Assembly: GCF_000956545.1 (NCBI RefSeq)
Contig: NZ_JYIT01000060.1
Location: forward strand, 1 to 54,512
Reading direction: 5' to 3'
DNA: 54,512 nt
Source: Microbacterium azadirachtae
Lineage (GTDB): Bacteria; Actinomycetota; Actinomycetes; Actinomycetales; Microbacteriaceae
This document shows positions 18,001 through 26,600 of the stretch, piece after piece; the first letter of the stretch is position 1, and every line of letters begins with the position of its first letter. A program made the position numbers and the translations under genes. The notes beneath the pieces were generated by a model. The model did no database searches. It saw nothing but the letters and a program-made list of their open reading frames with translations, and was not told the DNA's origin.

Positions 18001-18540
18001 GAAGAGCCCGCGCAACGTCTCAACCAGGTTGGCGTCTGCTGCCGCGTCCTCGTCGCGGTGGCTCAGGATGAGCGCGGCCAGGGTGTCGAGTTCTCTGCGG
18101 ATGATGTGGATGAGGGATCGCTCGCCAGTCGTGACTTCACCGGAATCGAGCGCGGTCTGAAGCAGGGAGTATGCCCGCGCGGAGTAGCTGCCGAGGTGGT
18201 AGGCGGCTGCTGCGACGACACGGTGGAAGCCCCGTTCGCGCGAGTTAGGTCCTCTGGCGATGACTGATTCGATGGCTGTGGCTGCGCCCTCGAAGGCGCG
18301 TTGGGCGAGGCTTTGCGACCCATTCGCCTCCACGAGATGTAGCCCCAGGCCCAGGAGCGAATAGCCGTAGGAGAGGAGGTCGTAGCTGAGTAGCTGATCG
18401 AACGCGGGCGCGTCCTCGGGCAGGACGCCGTCACGCCAGATCATCGACCGGGCTTCGCCTCGCGCGAGAAGCTGTTCGCGAAAGCCGGGCGTGGTCGCCT
18501 CCTCGATCGCGGCCTCAATGTCCTCAATTGTCTCGGGCAT
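15040..18540 (-). CDS. hamB: Hachiman anti-phage helicase HamB (Ski2-like DEAD/DEAH)
   Basis: A 1166-residue superfamily 2 helicase. A non-helicase N-terminal region of about 300 residues precedes motif I LPTSAGKTRIAE (about 328-339), motif Ia VTPLRALSAQ, motif II LDEGH (about 429-433), motif III SAILPD (about 466), motif V SSPTLAQGLNLSA and motif VI GRAGR. The rest is a helical C-terminal region. In Hachiman the helicase translocates on DNA and controls the HamA nuclease. Its start lies 17 nt inside the preceding HamA gene, the classic hamA-hamB order with translational coupling. It ends just after repeat copy B. The assignment rests on the pairing with a DUF1837-like HamA; the helicase alone could be placed only as Ski2-like. 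Confidence 0.87.
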   Translation of the reverse strand: MPETIEDIEAAIEEATTPGFREQLLARGEARSMIWRDGVLPEDAPAFDQLLSYDLLSYGYSLLGLGLHLVEANGSQSLAQRAFEGAATAIESVIARGPNSRERGFHRVVAAAAYHLGSYSARAYSLLQTALDSGEVTTGERSLIHIIRRELDTLAALILSHRDEDAAADANLVETLRGLFEPTSDEDQDDESGDTDVIDVVDLALTDAFVGAISMALLAFERGEQALLDEALSTLQVGLGAASELNMVPQWWCHRLAIHLLRGLWEASFHRLLPDGPIDGDGGDWARLRATFIASLFRRRRSEIDLWPSQVAAAERVLNTSENLVLSLPTSAGKTRIAELCILACLAEGRRVVFVTPLRALSAQTETALQRTFTPLGKTVTSLYGAIGASSADEDLLRERDIIVATPEKLDFALRNDPTLLDDVGLVVLDEGHMIGADEREVRYEVQVQRLLRRGDAATRRIICLSAILPDGDEVEDFVNWLTDDQPDGLIASSWRPTKLRYGEVIWQGDRARLSVIVGDEEPFVPRFLEPVVPPIGRRTTPFPKDPQELTLATAWRLVDDGQTVLIFCPLKSSVNAFAKVIVDLHARGALRSVFEGDLGDLALAITIGEEWFGRDHPILACLRLGVAIHHGSLPAPYRREVERLLQRGALKVTVSSPTLAQGLNLSASALVMHSLWRNRELIKASEFRNIVGRAGRAFVDSVGLVVHPIFKDVSRGRRNWRQLVEDTALRDMESGLLQLVVNLFARMQAKHGLRDLDALLEYVAGTAAWDYPEVAAESDEEAAHSRTAWRSQLASLDNALLSLLNDSAVAEDGVEGALDDVLASSLWNRSLARRQEPVQTALRAGLTARARYLWSQSTAAQRRGYFLAGVGLETGRQLDEHASILEQYLRDADEGIRLGDPGAAIDALTSFARIAFGIHPFAPRALPPHWEGVLAGWLRGEDPSQIAGEEVTDTLEFIEDSLAYRLPWALEAVRVRATAHEEPVGDLWALLTDEHGLAVAAVETGTLNRSAALLMQAGFSSRAGALAAVTAGGGTFTTVSELHQWMNSEEVRRRAGDTHWPTVSSHDLWVGFIGRSTAAPERTWINTVEDTAVTWLPDHQPSSGTPYRAVSLANGETILQAADGRRAGLLEEPLNPNRRGLLTVTGASDANVVELRYRGPSDLHA

Positions 18541-19294
18541 TGGCGATCGCTTTCGAGTACACGTTCGCGATGAACGCTTGATGCTCTGAGACCTGCAGGC
18601 CGACGGCGAGGCGCTCTACGCCGCCTCGATATGCGGTCGTGTTTGTCCGGAGGAGGTTGCGTGGGTCGTTGCCCGTGAAGGTGAAAAGCAGTTGCACCAC
18701 CTGCCGTTGGCTGATCCCTGTAGTCAGTTGAGCGTCGTCGACAAGGTTCGCCAATGCATGCTCGCCGAGTTCGTGGAGTCGGTCAGCGACGAAGCTGAGA
18801 GCGTGAGGCGATGGGCGTCCCCGATCGCGTCTGAGTGCAAGGTCCGCGTCTGTGACCGTCGCCGCTCCGAGCGTCGCACGGCTCTTGGCCTCGCCCTTCA
18901 GCAATTCGAGCGATCCATTGGTGGCCGCGCGCACCCCAACCAGGTCATCGCCACGCATCGACATCTCGCGGTGGTCCTTCCACCGCAGGCGTTCCACGAC
19001 TCGAAACCCCAGCTCAAGCGCCGCGTACTGCGCTCCGATGATCTCTCCGAGGTCGCCCGAGCGGGTGCGCTTGCTTGTAGGGAGCTTCCCTTCCAGGTAT
19101 TCGGCCGCAGCAGGTTTCCCCAGATCGGCGAGGATCGCGGCGACGCGGTCGGGACCTGTGTACTGGTTCGGGATCTGTGACGCAGCCCAGTCGACCCCCG
19201 ACCCGATGGTCGCCGGCGGGGCAACCATGTGCACCATCGCGTGCCGCCTCAGCGGCTCGCGCGTGGAAGTCGTCCACGAAGAAAGCGGTGCCAT
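18524..19294 (-). CDS. hamA: Hachiman anti-phage nuclease HamA (DUF1837)
   Basis: A protein of up to 256 residues with the DUF1837 pattern: SGDLGEIIGAQYAALELGF (about residues 78-96), LRWKDHREMSMRGDDLVGV (about 102-120) and LLKGEAKSR (about 131-139). The acidic residues of GDDLVGV with GEAK form a PD-(D/E)XK-like nuclease site. HamA is the DNA-degrading effector of Hachiman, held in check by HamB until phage DNA is sensed. The ATG at 19294 is the first start; ATG codons at residues 20 and 23 are alternatives, and residue 20 has GAGG about 9 nt upstream. It precedes hamB with a 17-nt overlap. Confidence 0.85.
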   Translation of the reverse strand: MAPLSSWTTSTREPLRRHAMVHMVAPPATIGSGVDWAASQIPNQYTGPDRVAAILADLGKPAAAEYLEGKLPTSKRTRSGDLGEIIGAQYAALELGFRVVERLRWKDHREMSMRGDDLVGVRAATNGSLELLKGEAKSRATLGAATVTDADLALRRDRGRPSPHALSFVADRLHELGEHALANLVDDAQLTTGISQRQVVQLLFTFTGNDPRNLLRTNTTAYRGGVERLAVGLQVSEHQAFIANVYSKAIANARDN

Positions 19295-19402
19295 CCCTCA
19301 ATCGTGGCAGAGGCTTAGCTACTGAACTCAAATACATCCCCTTGCCTCCGCAAGTAAAACGGCGCTCCACCAAGGGGACAACTAGATCCTGAACCCGCCG
19401 GC

Positions 19403-20428
19403 TTAGGAACTGTTTGACTCTAGGTAGGCGAGGACGCTGTGCATCGCGAGGATCGCCTGTATGGCGTCGGGTTGCTCGACCCGCGTGTCGCCCTCATGGA
19501 CGGCGATGTGACGTTTCCCGTACAGCGCATCACCCGCAGCCGCGACGTCAGCAGGAGCTCTAGCGAGACGGCGCTTCACATCCGGCCCACGTCCGCCACA
19601 CGCTGTCTCGACAGCGAGTCGCGCGGCGAGTACGGCCTCGCGGTAGCGGCCCGTGTCGAAGTGCGTCTGCGCGGTACGCGCGTGCGCCTCGGGCGCTGAC
19701 TCATCCGTGAGCTCACGGAAAGCGTCCCTGTATGCGGTGTCGGGTGTCGGGCCAAGCAGGTAAGTGAGCTCGGCGCCGTCGTTGAAGAGCAGCACGTCGT
19801 AGGAGTCCGTGGCCGCACCTCCGGAAACCAGCACGTAGTCGTCGAAGCCGTCCTTCTGGTACACGTTCGGCATGTGCCTGTCAGCACCTGTGAACTGCGG
19901 GCTGCTGAGGAACGTAAGCAAGTGGTCCTGGTTCCTGCCGTACATCTCGACCTTCCGACCTGTGACCTTCTGGCGAAGACGCAGACCAAGGCCCCCGTCA
20001 TCGACCGGATACTCCTCGATGTAAGCCCACACAGATGTCGGAGGAGATCCGACATCCGCCGTCACGATGTGGACCTTCGCCGAGAAGCCCTCGAACGCGA
20101 CAGCTATCTCGTGTGCGCCTTGTTTCACGATCGGCGCGGAGATGGCGACGTACTCCGTGCGACTCCGCGGCTCAACGAGGCCGCCTCCATGCGCGTAGCA
20201 GTCCTGCAGAAGGTTCGACAGCGGCGCGAATGACCTGAACATCTGGTTATCCGTCAGAACCCGCACGAGCCGCTTGGTCGACTTCTCGCGAAGGCGGAGG
20301 TCCGGTGCGCCGACCGCGTTCTCGAACCGCTCGACGTAGCACTTGACGATGCCGGAACTCTGGACGCTACGAGCAGTCACGCTCGCTGCCCGAGCATCTC
20401 GCCGGGTCTTCGAACTTGATCGGCTCAT
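19403..20428 (-). CDS. Uncharacterised protein with C-terminal HEPN-like domain
   Basis: A 341-residue protein I cannot match to a named family. The N-terminal two thirds (to about residue 235) is mixed alpha/beta with no clear motif. The C-terminal ~90 residues are helical, starting ARTAQTHFDTGRYREAVLAA, and contain GKRHIAVHEG near residues 304-313. Its RHIAVH fits the RxxxxH catalytic signature of HEPN RNases. HEPN proteins cleave RNA in abortive-infection and toxin systems, so this may be an effector. It lies 108 bp upstream of hamA on the same strand and downstream of the ImmA/IrrE gene. Whether it belongs to Hachiman, to the peptidase pair or works alone is open. Confidence 0.75.
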   Translation of the reverse strand: MSRSSSKTRRDARAASVTARSVQSSGIVKCYVERFENAVGAPDLRLREKSTKRLVRVLTDNQMFRSFAPLSNLLQDCYAHGGGLVEPRSRTEYVAISAPIVKQGAHEIAVAFEGFSAKVHIVTADVGSPPTSVWAYIEEYPVDDGGLGLRLRQKVTGRKVEMYGRNQDHLLTFLSSPQFTGADRHMPNVYQKDGFDDYVLVSGGAATDSYDVLLFNDGAELTYLLGPTPDTAYRDAFRELTDESAPEAHARTAQTHFDTGRYREAVLAARLAVETACGGRGPDVKRRLARAPADVAAAGDALYGKRHIAVHEGDTRVEQPDAIQAILAMHSVLAYLESNSS

Positions 20429-20544
20429 CCCTAATCCTCCGCGTCGCGGCTGCCGAATCCCATCACCGTTGGGCGACGTCGTTGCCTTTCCGGAGGGCCG
20501 TCATTTGCGCACTACTCCTCGACCTCGACGACACCAATCCAGCC

Positions 20545-21708
20545 CTATTCGGGTGAGGGATCGGTGACAAGCCTCAATGTCGGCCTGGGATCGTCGACAC
20601 CCAGGACTTCGCGCACACGTGCCGGGTGCCATCGCAGCTCGCGGGCGAGGTCTATCTGGGCGAAGCCGATTTGATCGGCAAGCCGGGCAGCCTCGGCCAA
20701 CATCGACGGCACCTCACCCGGATATGCGTTCACCGGCTCGGGGGCGTCCAGTGAAGAGCTGCGCAGCTGGTTCAGCTTCTGGTAGCCCCGACGGATCGAA
20801 GCGTCGGAGACCGTACCGGTCTCCTTCATCCGTAGCAGCAGTGAATCCACCGACACACCCCAACGCCGCGAGAGCTCATCGAGCCGGGAAAGGTTCACGG
20901 TCCGCGGCAGCAAGTTCACAATCTGGGAACGTGGAGTCAGGAACTCAGCAGCGAATTGATCGGCTTCTCGCTCCTGCTGCTGGTCGCCCGGTACTGCCTC
21001 ACCGTGCAGCAGCAGATGGCCCAACTCGTGGGCAACCGTGAACCGATAGACGAACACCGACTTCGCGCGCTCGGGTGTCACCACGATGACCGGGCGAGCC
21101 AAGCGAGACGTCGAGAACGCGCCGACCCTGGCCACATCGGCGTTCGCCAACGTCAGCAGGCTCACAACGATCCCGTGCGATTCCGTCAGCGCGACCAGGT
21201 GCTTGACCGGCTTCACGCCCAGACCCCAATGCTCGCGAAGCGCCTGCGCCGCGGAAACGGGATCTGCTTGCTGCCGATCCACCACCGGCAAGTCGACATC
21301 GGGGAACCGGACCTTCTTTTCCAGCGCGAAGGTGAGCTCCCACACCTGCTCGATGAAAGCGATCGCCTTGGACCGATCCCGGGCCGTGGTCGAGCGCAGG
21401 CTCCGGAAATGCGCCTCCGAGCCGTCGACCCGGCCGATCGGTCGCCCCGTGGCGAAGTAGTCCACCGGAACATCGAGCTCGCGCGCGAGCACCGGCAATA
21501 CATCGCGACGCGGTGTTACCACTCGCGACTCGTACTGGCCAATCGCCGCAGGCGTGACCCCAACTAGCTCGGCGAGCCTCGCCTTCGACAAGCCAGCCGC
21601 GAAACGCGCCTGCGTCAGACGGGCCGGATCGAACGCATCCGCGACGGCGTCGAGATCGGGACGGTCGGTTACTCCGAGCAGAGAGAAGAGGGTGTCACGG
21701 TCGTCCAT
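20545..21708 (-). CDS. XRE-type HTH plus ImmA/IrrE metallopeptidase
   Basis: A 387-residue two-domain protein. The N-terminal XRE helix-turn-helix is LTQARFAAGLSKARLAELVG then VTPAAIGQYESRVVTPR (about residues 31-67). The zinc-peptidase domain has the HExxH motif FTVAHELGHLLLHGE (about 224-238), with the third ligand likely in EREADQFAAEFLTP (about 246-259). ImmA/IrrE proteases cleave repressors to derepress mobile elements or toxins. It overlaps the upstream 242-residue gene by 14 nt, so the two form a coupled pair. The pair resembles defence units in which an XRE-ImmA protein works with an unknown partner (for example RosmerTA), but I cannot confirm that match by sequence. Confidence 0.9.
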   Translation of the reverse strand: MDDRDTLFSLLGVTDRPDLDAVADAFDPARLTQARFAAGLSKARLAELVGVTPAAIGQYESRVVTPRRDVLPVLARELDVPVDYFATGRPIGRVDGSEAHFRSLRSTTARDRSKAIAFIEQVWELTFALEKKVRFPDVDLPVVDRQQADPVSAAQALREHWGLGVKPVKHLVALTESHGIVVSLLTLANADVARVGAFSTSRLARPVIVVTPERAKSVFVYRFTVAHELGHLLLHGEAVPGDQQQEREADQFAAEFLTPRSQIVNLLPRTVNLSRLDELSRRWGVSVDSLLLRMKETGTVSDASIRRGYQKLNQLRSSSLDAPEPVNAYPGEVPSMLAEAARLADQIGFAQIDLARELRWHPARVREVLGVDDPRPTLRLVTDPSPE

Positions 21709-22423
21709 CAGCCTCTCCGTTCACCTCGTCGCCCTTCACCCCCAGATCCGGGCGCGGGATCGGCCCGTCGGAGAAGGACTCGTCCGTCAGGTCCACATCC
21801 ACCAGGGAGCCCGCGCCTACTTCGAGCAGCGATTCCATCGACGCGAAGGTGAGGTAGCCGTCGCTTCCCAACGTCGCCTCACCCCAGTCGACGCTGTAGA
21901 GCGCGAACGGGTTGCTCGCATACGGCACGACAACCACGCGGGAGTGGGTCGACAGCGCCTCCTCGAGCGCCTTGCTCTCGGCGTCGAGCAACTCCCGCTC
22001 TTCCTCGGTCAACTCGGGGTGCTCGAACTCGATGTCCAGACGCTGCTGGGTCGATTCGCGCTCCTCACCGAACAGGGAGATCCGAGTGTCCGAGACGGCG
22101 AACGGGCGCGAGCCGATGTCCGTGGACCGCTCCCGCGCGAACCGCCACGGGAACAGGATCACCCCGTTGAACGCGACCAGCTTGTATCCCCGGCGCGGAA
22201 CGATCTCAGCCGAGGGCAGGCGCCCGAGCACGGTCACAAACTCGTCCAAACACTTCCGCCAGATCTGGCCATACACGCCGGTGTGCTTCATCTCGGCCTC
22301 GGCCTGCGCGTTCGCCATCTTCTCGTGGCAGTCGCGGATGATGGACGAGATCTGCTCTCGCACCAGCACGCCATCGGCTCCCAGCGTTCGCAGCGCCCAC
22401 GCGCGCCCCTCGTCGATCGCCAC
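21695..22423 (-). CDS. Unknown partner of the XRE-ImmA/IrrE protein
   Basis: A 242-residue soluble protein that I do not recognise. It begins MAIDEGRAWALRTLGADGVL and has an early helical stretch, then VPRRGYKLVAFNGVILFPWR (about residues 76-95), a Glu-rich coiled segment (HPELTEEERELLDAESKALE, about 134-153), VVVVPYASNPFALYSVDWGE (about 163-182) and an acidic C-terminus. No signal peptide or membrane helix. It is the first gene of the B-C block and its 3' end overlaps the ImmA gene by 14 nt. As the leading gene of a coupled pair with a repressor/peptidase it could be a toxin or sensor. Function is not inferred further. Confidence 0.7.
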   Translation of the reverse strand: MAIDEGRAWALRTLGADGVLVREQISSIIRDCHEKMANAQAEAEMKHTGVYGQIWRKCLDEFVTVLGRLPSAEIVPRRGYKLVAFNGVILFPWRFARERSTDIGSRPFAVSDTRISLFGEERESTQQRLDIEFEHPELTEEERELLDAESKALEEALSTHSRVVVVPYASNPFALYSVDWGEATLGSDGYLTFASMESLLEVGAGSLVDVDLTDESFSDGPIPRPDLGVKGDEVNGEADGRP

Positions 22424-22528
22424 AACGGGCTCCCTTCATCCGGATACCCAAAACATATCATGTCGCTTTAGTTCTTGACACTAATCGCTCACGTCGGGCT
22501 GTCGCGTGTCGCCGACGCGGTGTCTATT

Positions 22529-22608
22529 GGGGTCAGAGATGCCATGTGGTATTCGCTGCAATCGCCCTACATTTTCTCGCCTGGAAACTGTGTCTGACCA
22601 GGATTTAC
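22529..22608 (+). repeat. Module-junction repeat, copy C
   Basis: Left arm GGGGTCAGAGATGCCATGTG, core GTATTCGCTGCAATCGCCC, right arm TACATTTTCTCGCCTGGAAA then CTGTGTCTGACCAGGATT. The left GGTCAGA and the right TCTGACC are exact inverses. It lies upstream of the B-C defence block and downstream of the zinc-ribbon gene that ends at 22674, thus exactly between two modules. Confidence 0.88.
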
Positions 22609-22673
22609 CCAGGCCAGGCCAGTCGTCTCGAATGCGGACCGAATGTGCGTTATCGCCCGCGCCGGTGACCAGC

Positions 22674-23672
22674 TCAATGCTGCCGGATCGGCTCGTTGTC
22701 GAGCGCCCTCAGAATTCGCGCGGAGTCCAGGATGAGGTCCATCACCCCGCGGACGTAGCGGGTCCACTCCTCGGGCACTAGATCATCCCTGAAGCCAGCG
22801 GCGGACTCGAACTGCCAGCGCAGGTTCACTGGTAGCTGGTCGGCGAGTGATGCAGAGAGCTCGCGTGCTGTGCTGGTCCGAGGGGAGGGCGCGCGACGTC
22901 TTCCGAGCGGACGGGTTCCGCTTGGACGGGGCGGTGTCACGCTTGCGCTGTCGAGCTCGCGGATGGCTTCGATCGCCCAGGAGGGCTGCTCTTCGTCAGT
23001 CATGGGAATCGCGACGCGTTGTGTGGAGTCGATTGCGGTTCGGCCTAACGCTAGCGAGATCGCGCCGGGGTCCTCGTGGTAGTTGAGGTAGCGGGCGACG
23101 TCAGTACCGGGTGGGCAGACTTCGTTGAGAACCACGTCGCCGACGAAGTTGCTCGGGTCAATAAGCCACCCTTGCCGCACAGAGATGGTAGGCACCAGGC
23201 GCACGCGGTAGAGGTAGAACTGGGTACCGCGATCGCCCTGGTCGTCGATTCGTCGCAGCATGTTGTGGATTGCTGCTTCGTAGGTGCCGACATGCAGCGC
23301 CTTGGCCCTCTGCCGTTCGGCCCAGCGGGCGACGTGATCGTCTCCACCCATCCTCTGCCGAGTGTCCTGTGTCAGCTCCGCGGCGGGATCCAAGTCTTGC
23401 GTGGGCCAATCCGGTTGAGTGCTGGTGTGATACCAGGCGAGCCGCGGAACGTTCTCGTCCGTCAGGGCAAGGTCATGCGGGTCAACGGTGACCCGTGGCG
23501 CGGCCTCCGCTTCGCAGGTCACGCCGCACCCTGGACAACTCTCGAGGGCTTGATCCCACCGATCGATCCAGTCGAGGTCAGTAACCCATTGGTGGCCGCA
23601 TTTTCCACACAGCATGTGTCGTTGGTGGGAGAAGTCAATCGGTCGTTCCATAGCCCCGGCTCTCGCAAGCAC
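22674..23672 (-). CDS. Zinc-ribbon protein, second component of two-gene putative defence unit
   Basis: A 332-residue protein with a GTG start that shares one base with the preceding stop (TAGTG). Residues 22-49 hold a zinc ribbon, CGKCGH and CPGCG (Cys22, 25, 46, 49). The middle part has LAWYHTSTQPDWP (about 78-90), AKALHVGTYEAAI (about 123-135), FYLYRVRLVP (about 152-161) and RYLNYHEDPGAISLALGRT (about 194-212). The histidine-rich turns and YLYRVRL strand remind me of ADP-ribosyltransferase-like folds, but this is a weak impression and no catalytic triad is proven. An alternative ATG lies at residue 8. It works presumably with the 1028-residue protein encoded immediately before it. Confidence 0.75.
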   Translation of the reverse strand: MLARAGAMERPIDFSHQRHMLCGKCGHQWVTDLDWIDRWDQALESCPGCGVTCEAEAAPRVTVDPHDLALTDENVPRLAWYHTSTQPDWPTQDLDPAAELTQDTRQRMGGDDHVARWAERQRAKALHVGTYEAAIHNMLRRIDDQGDRGTQFYLYRVRLVPTISVRQGWLIDPSNFVGDVVLNEVCPPGTDVARYLNYHEDPGAISLALGRTAIDSTQRVAIPMTDEEQPSWAIEAIRELDSASVTPPRPSGTRPLGRRRAPSPRTSTARELSASLADQLPVNLRWQFESAAGFRDDLVPEEWTRYVRGVMDLILDSARILRALDNEPIRQH

Positions 23673-26600
23673 TACGCGGCGTCTCCGCGACCGGGCGGTC
23701 CGGCAAGGAGGTCATCGTGTTCCGCGTCGTCGACCCCGAAGTTGAATCGATCCCGGAGGACGGTCAGTACGGCGGTGGCGTTCGGTGTTGGGGTGTTCAG
23801 ATGAAGCCCATAGGACGGCAGCGTGAGCAAGGCGGTGAATTCCAACGCTGCAAGGAGCTTGTCGCGTGTGAACGCGTCGCTACCGAGCTGCGGATCAGTG
23901 TCGAGTTCCTCTCGCCGTAGGAGCGCGGACGCGCGTGCTCGAACTTCGGGGGGACTGCCGACGGCGATTCGCAGTCCCTCCCAGGCCGGGCGAGCGTTGC
24001 CGATGATGTTGGTGATCGCCATCATCATCTGCCAATCGCGCCAACCCTCATCGCGGAGCTGGCGAAGGACAGCGGCTGTAGGCTCGGTCCTGGCGAGCCG
24101 GGGAATGGTCACGCGCCCGATCGGCATCATGCGCTCGTAACGTCGCTCGATGTTCGCGACTGTCTCATCGTGGTCGTACCACTTCGAAAGATCGGTTCGG
24201 AGTGCAAGCTCTGGGTGTTCGGGGAACGCATCGCCGACGATTCCCTCACCGAGTGGTCCGTCTGGAAGAGCCGCCATGCGTTCGTAGTCTTCGTCCCGGA
24301 GGAAGCCGGCCGCCTCGTCGTAGGGTCGTCCTCCTGAGAGTTTGTGCCCGAGGCCTCGTGCGAACGCGTCGTCGACGAGAGCGAGGAACTTCTCTCGGTC
24401 GAGGAGGGAGTTGTCGAGGAGCAACAGCGAAGCATCTGTGACAAGGTCAACGAGCGCACGATCTTCCTGAACACTGTTGCCTGGCTGAAGGTGAACGATC
24501 CACCGGCTGAGGTCGTTGTTGTCTGGGATGCGCTCGAGCTTCTCTGCATCGGTCGCTTGCTCATCTCGGTCGGTCTTCACTTCGATGTGGACTTGCGCGG
24601 GAAGCCAGACAGCATCGGCGAGCGCGAGTTCAGCCTGGATGATCTGGATGCCGGAGACGAGGCGTTCCGCGGCGAGGGTGTCGCGCCGGGTGTTTCGGCA
24701 CTGCACGGTCCATGTTGCGCCGAAAGCTGTCCAGCGCATTTCTCGGGCCTCGCCAGCGTCGGCGAAAGGTCGTCCAGATCCCTGTCGATCGAGTCCTCGA
24801 ACGAGGCTCTCAATGGTCCAGGGGTCCTCGCTGGCAAGCTCGGAAGCCAGGTCGTCGAGCAACGTTTCGGTGCCCACTTCTCGGGCTGTGGTCCGAATCG
24901 AGGCTTCGTAATCGGGTGCGATCCTGTGAGCGACGTGAAGGGCGAATGCTTCCCGCTGAAGAACATCGGCCAGGTAGGGATGCCGGTCGAGGTTCGTTGG
25001 GTCTTCCGCATACGCGTTCTGCGCAAGGATCGTCACGCGCACGAGCCGTGATGCCGAGCACCAGTTACCCGCTTTGAAGTCGCTGATGGCCGCGACGGCG
25101 ATGGCCTGTGGCACGAAGCGACGTACGTCGGTTTGTTGAGCACCATTAGCGGCTACAGCGGCGGCAACAGCGTGCAACTTCGCCGCGAAAAACAGACCGA
25201 GATTCTCGTAGATGGAAGCGGCGAGCAGCATCATAGGGATGCTGTCATGAATTGTCTCGCCGTGACGCCACCCGATCTTTGCCTCGTGCACTTCGGCCAG
25301 AGCGCGGAGCAATTGGCCGGCGCCGGCGAAGGTGATTGCGCGGGCATGAGCACGCTCTGCCTTACTCGCGTCCCCTCCGACTCGGGCGCCCGCCTCGTCC
25401 AGACGATCGCGAAGCTCTGCGTAGTCCGGGTGGTCGGCGAGGGACAGGGTGAGCATCTCGAACAGTTCTGCTGTGTGCTCGATCGGGAACAGCGGGGCGG
25501 ATGGCAACACATCAAGCAGTGCGCCGAGCGTGATCGTGCCTCCGTCGCGGTCCCGAAGCGGAAGCGCGATTGTCTGCGCGGGCACGGTCTCGTCGGCGTC
25601 ATAGGCGTCAAGAACAAGGCGAAGAGTGTCACGAGGATCACGCAACCCCTCGATCCGTTCAGGGAGGTCGTCCGGGTATGCCTGGAAGAAAGCGAGGCGC
25701 ACATCGATGGCGAGCAGCAGTGCCTTCGCGTTTGGATACGGACCGGCAGCTAGCGCTATCTGAACATGTTCTCGCAGCGTCTCGTAGTAACCGTCGAACT
25801 CGGGCATGGTGATGCTGGTGTTTCCGCGAAGGCGAGACCCATATCCGTACTGGAGTAGCACACTCGCGTCCTCAAGAAGCGGCAGATCACCCTCGATGCC
25901 CGTGATGGATTGAAAGAACTCGCGGACAAGTGGGTCAGCCGTGTGAAGCTCCCCGGTGCCGCGGAGTGTCGCCACCGCGATCTCGTATCGGGCTCGCATC
26001 TTGACCTCCGCCGGCCCGTCTCCGGTGAGGAACTCGCGCATCTTTGCGATCCAGTCCCCCAAATCGCCGCGCGCTTGAACGTGATACGTGGCGTGGCGCA
26101 GGACGTCCCGCAGGCTCACGAGATCGCCCATCGTCTGCCCGGGTTCTGTCCGAGCCCGCCAGTAGTCGCGGTCGCGGACGTACCAGTCCGGCAGGGGGTC
26201 GTCTTCGTCGACGCGTTCGGGAGCCAGCGAGGCCGGCAGCTTCAGATACTCTGCCGCGATCCAAAAGAGGTCCGGGTCGGCGAGATGTTCGGCGAGTGCC
26301 AGGCCGTCGAAGACCTCGAGCTCGACGTCGTGATCCGTCCTCGCTTGCGCGATGAGCTCGTGCCGTTTTGCAACGGGCACTGACGCCACTGTGAAGTACA
26401 GGACGCGGTCCACGGGAGTTCCTTGACCCGTGATGCTGTTGAGGTCGGAGCGGATCTTGGACGGGATATCGGTCTTCTGGATGGTGCAGGCGAGCACCAC
26501 CCGCTCGTCGGACACAGTGGCGGCGTGCACCGATGTCGCCGCGATCTCGTTCGCGATGTTCGACCAGAAGCTCTCCCCATCACGTCCCTGGTCGCCCCCT

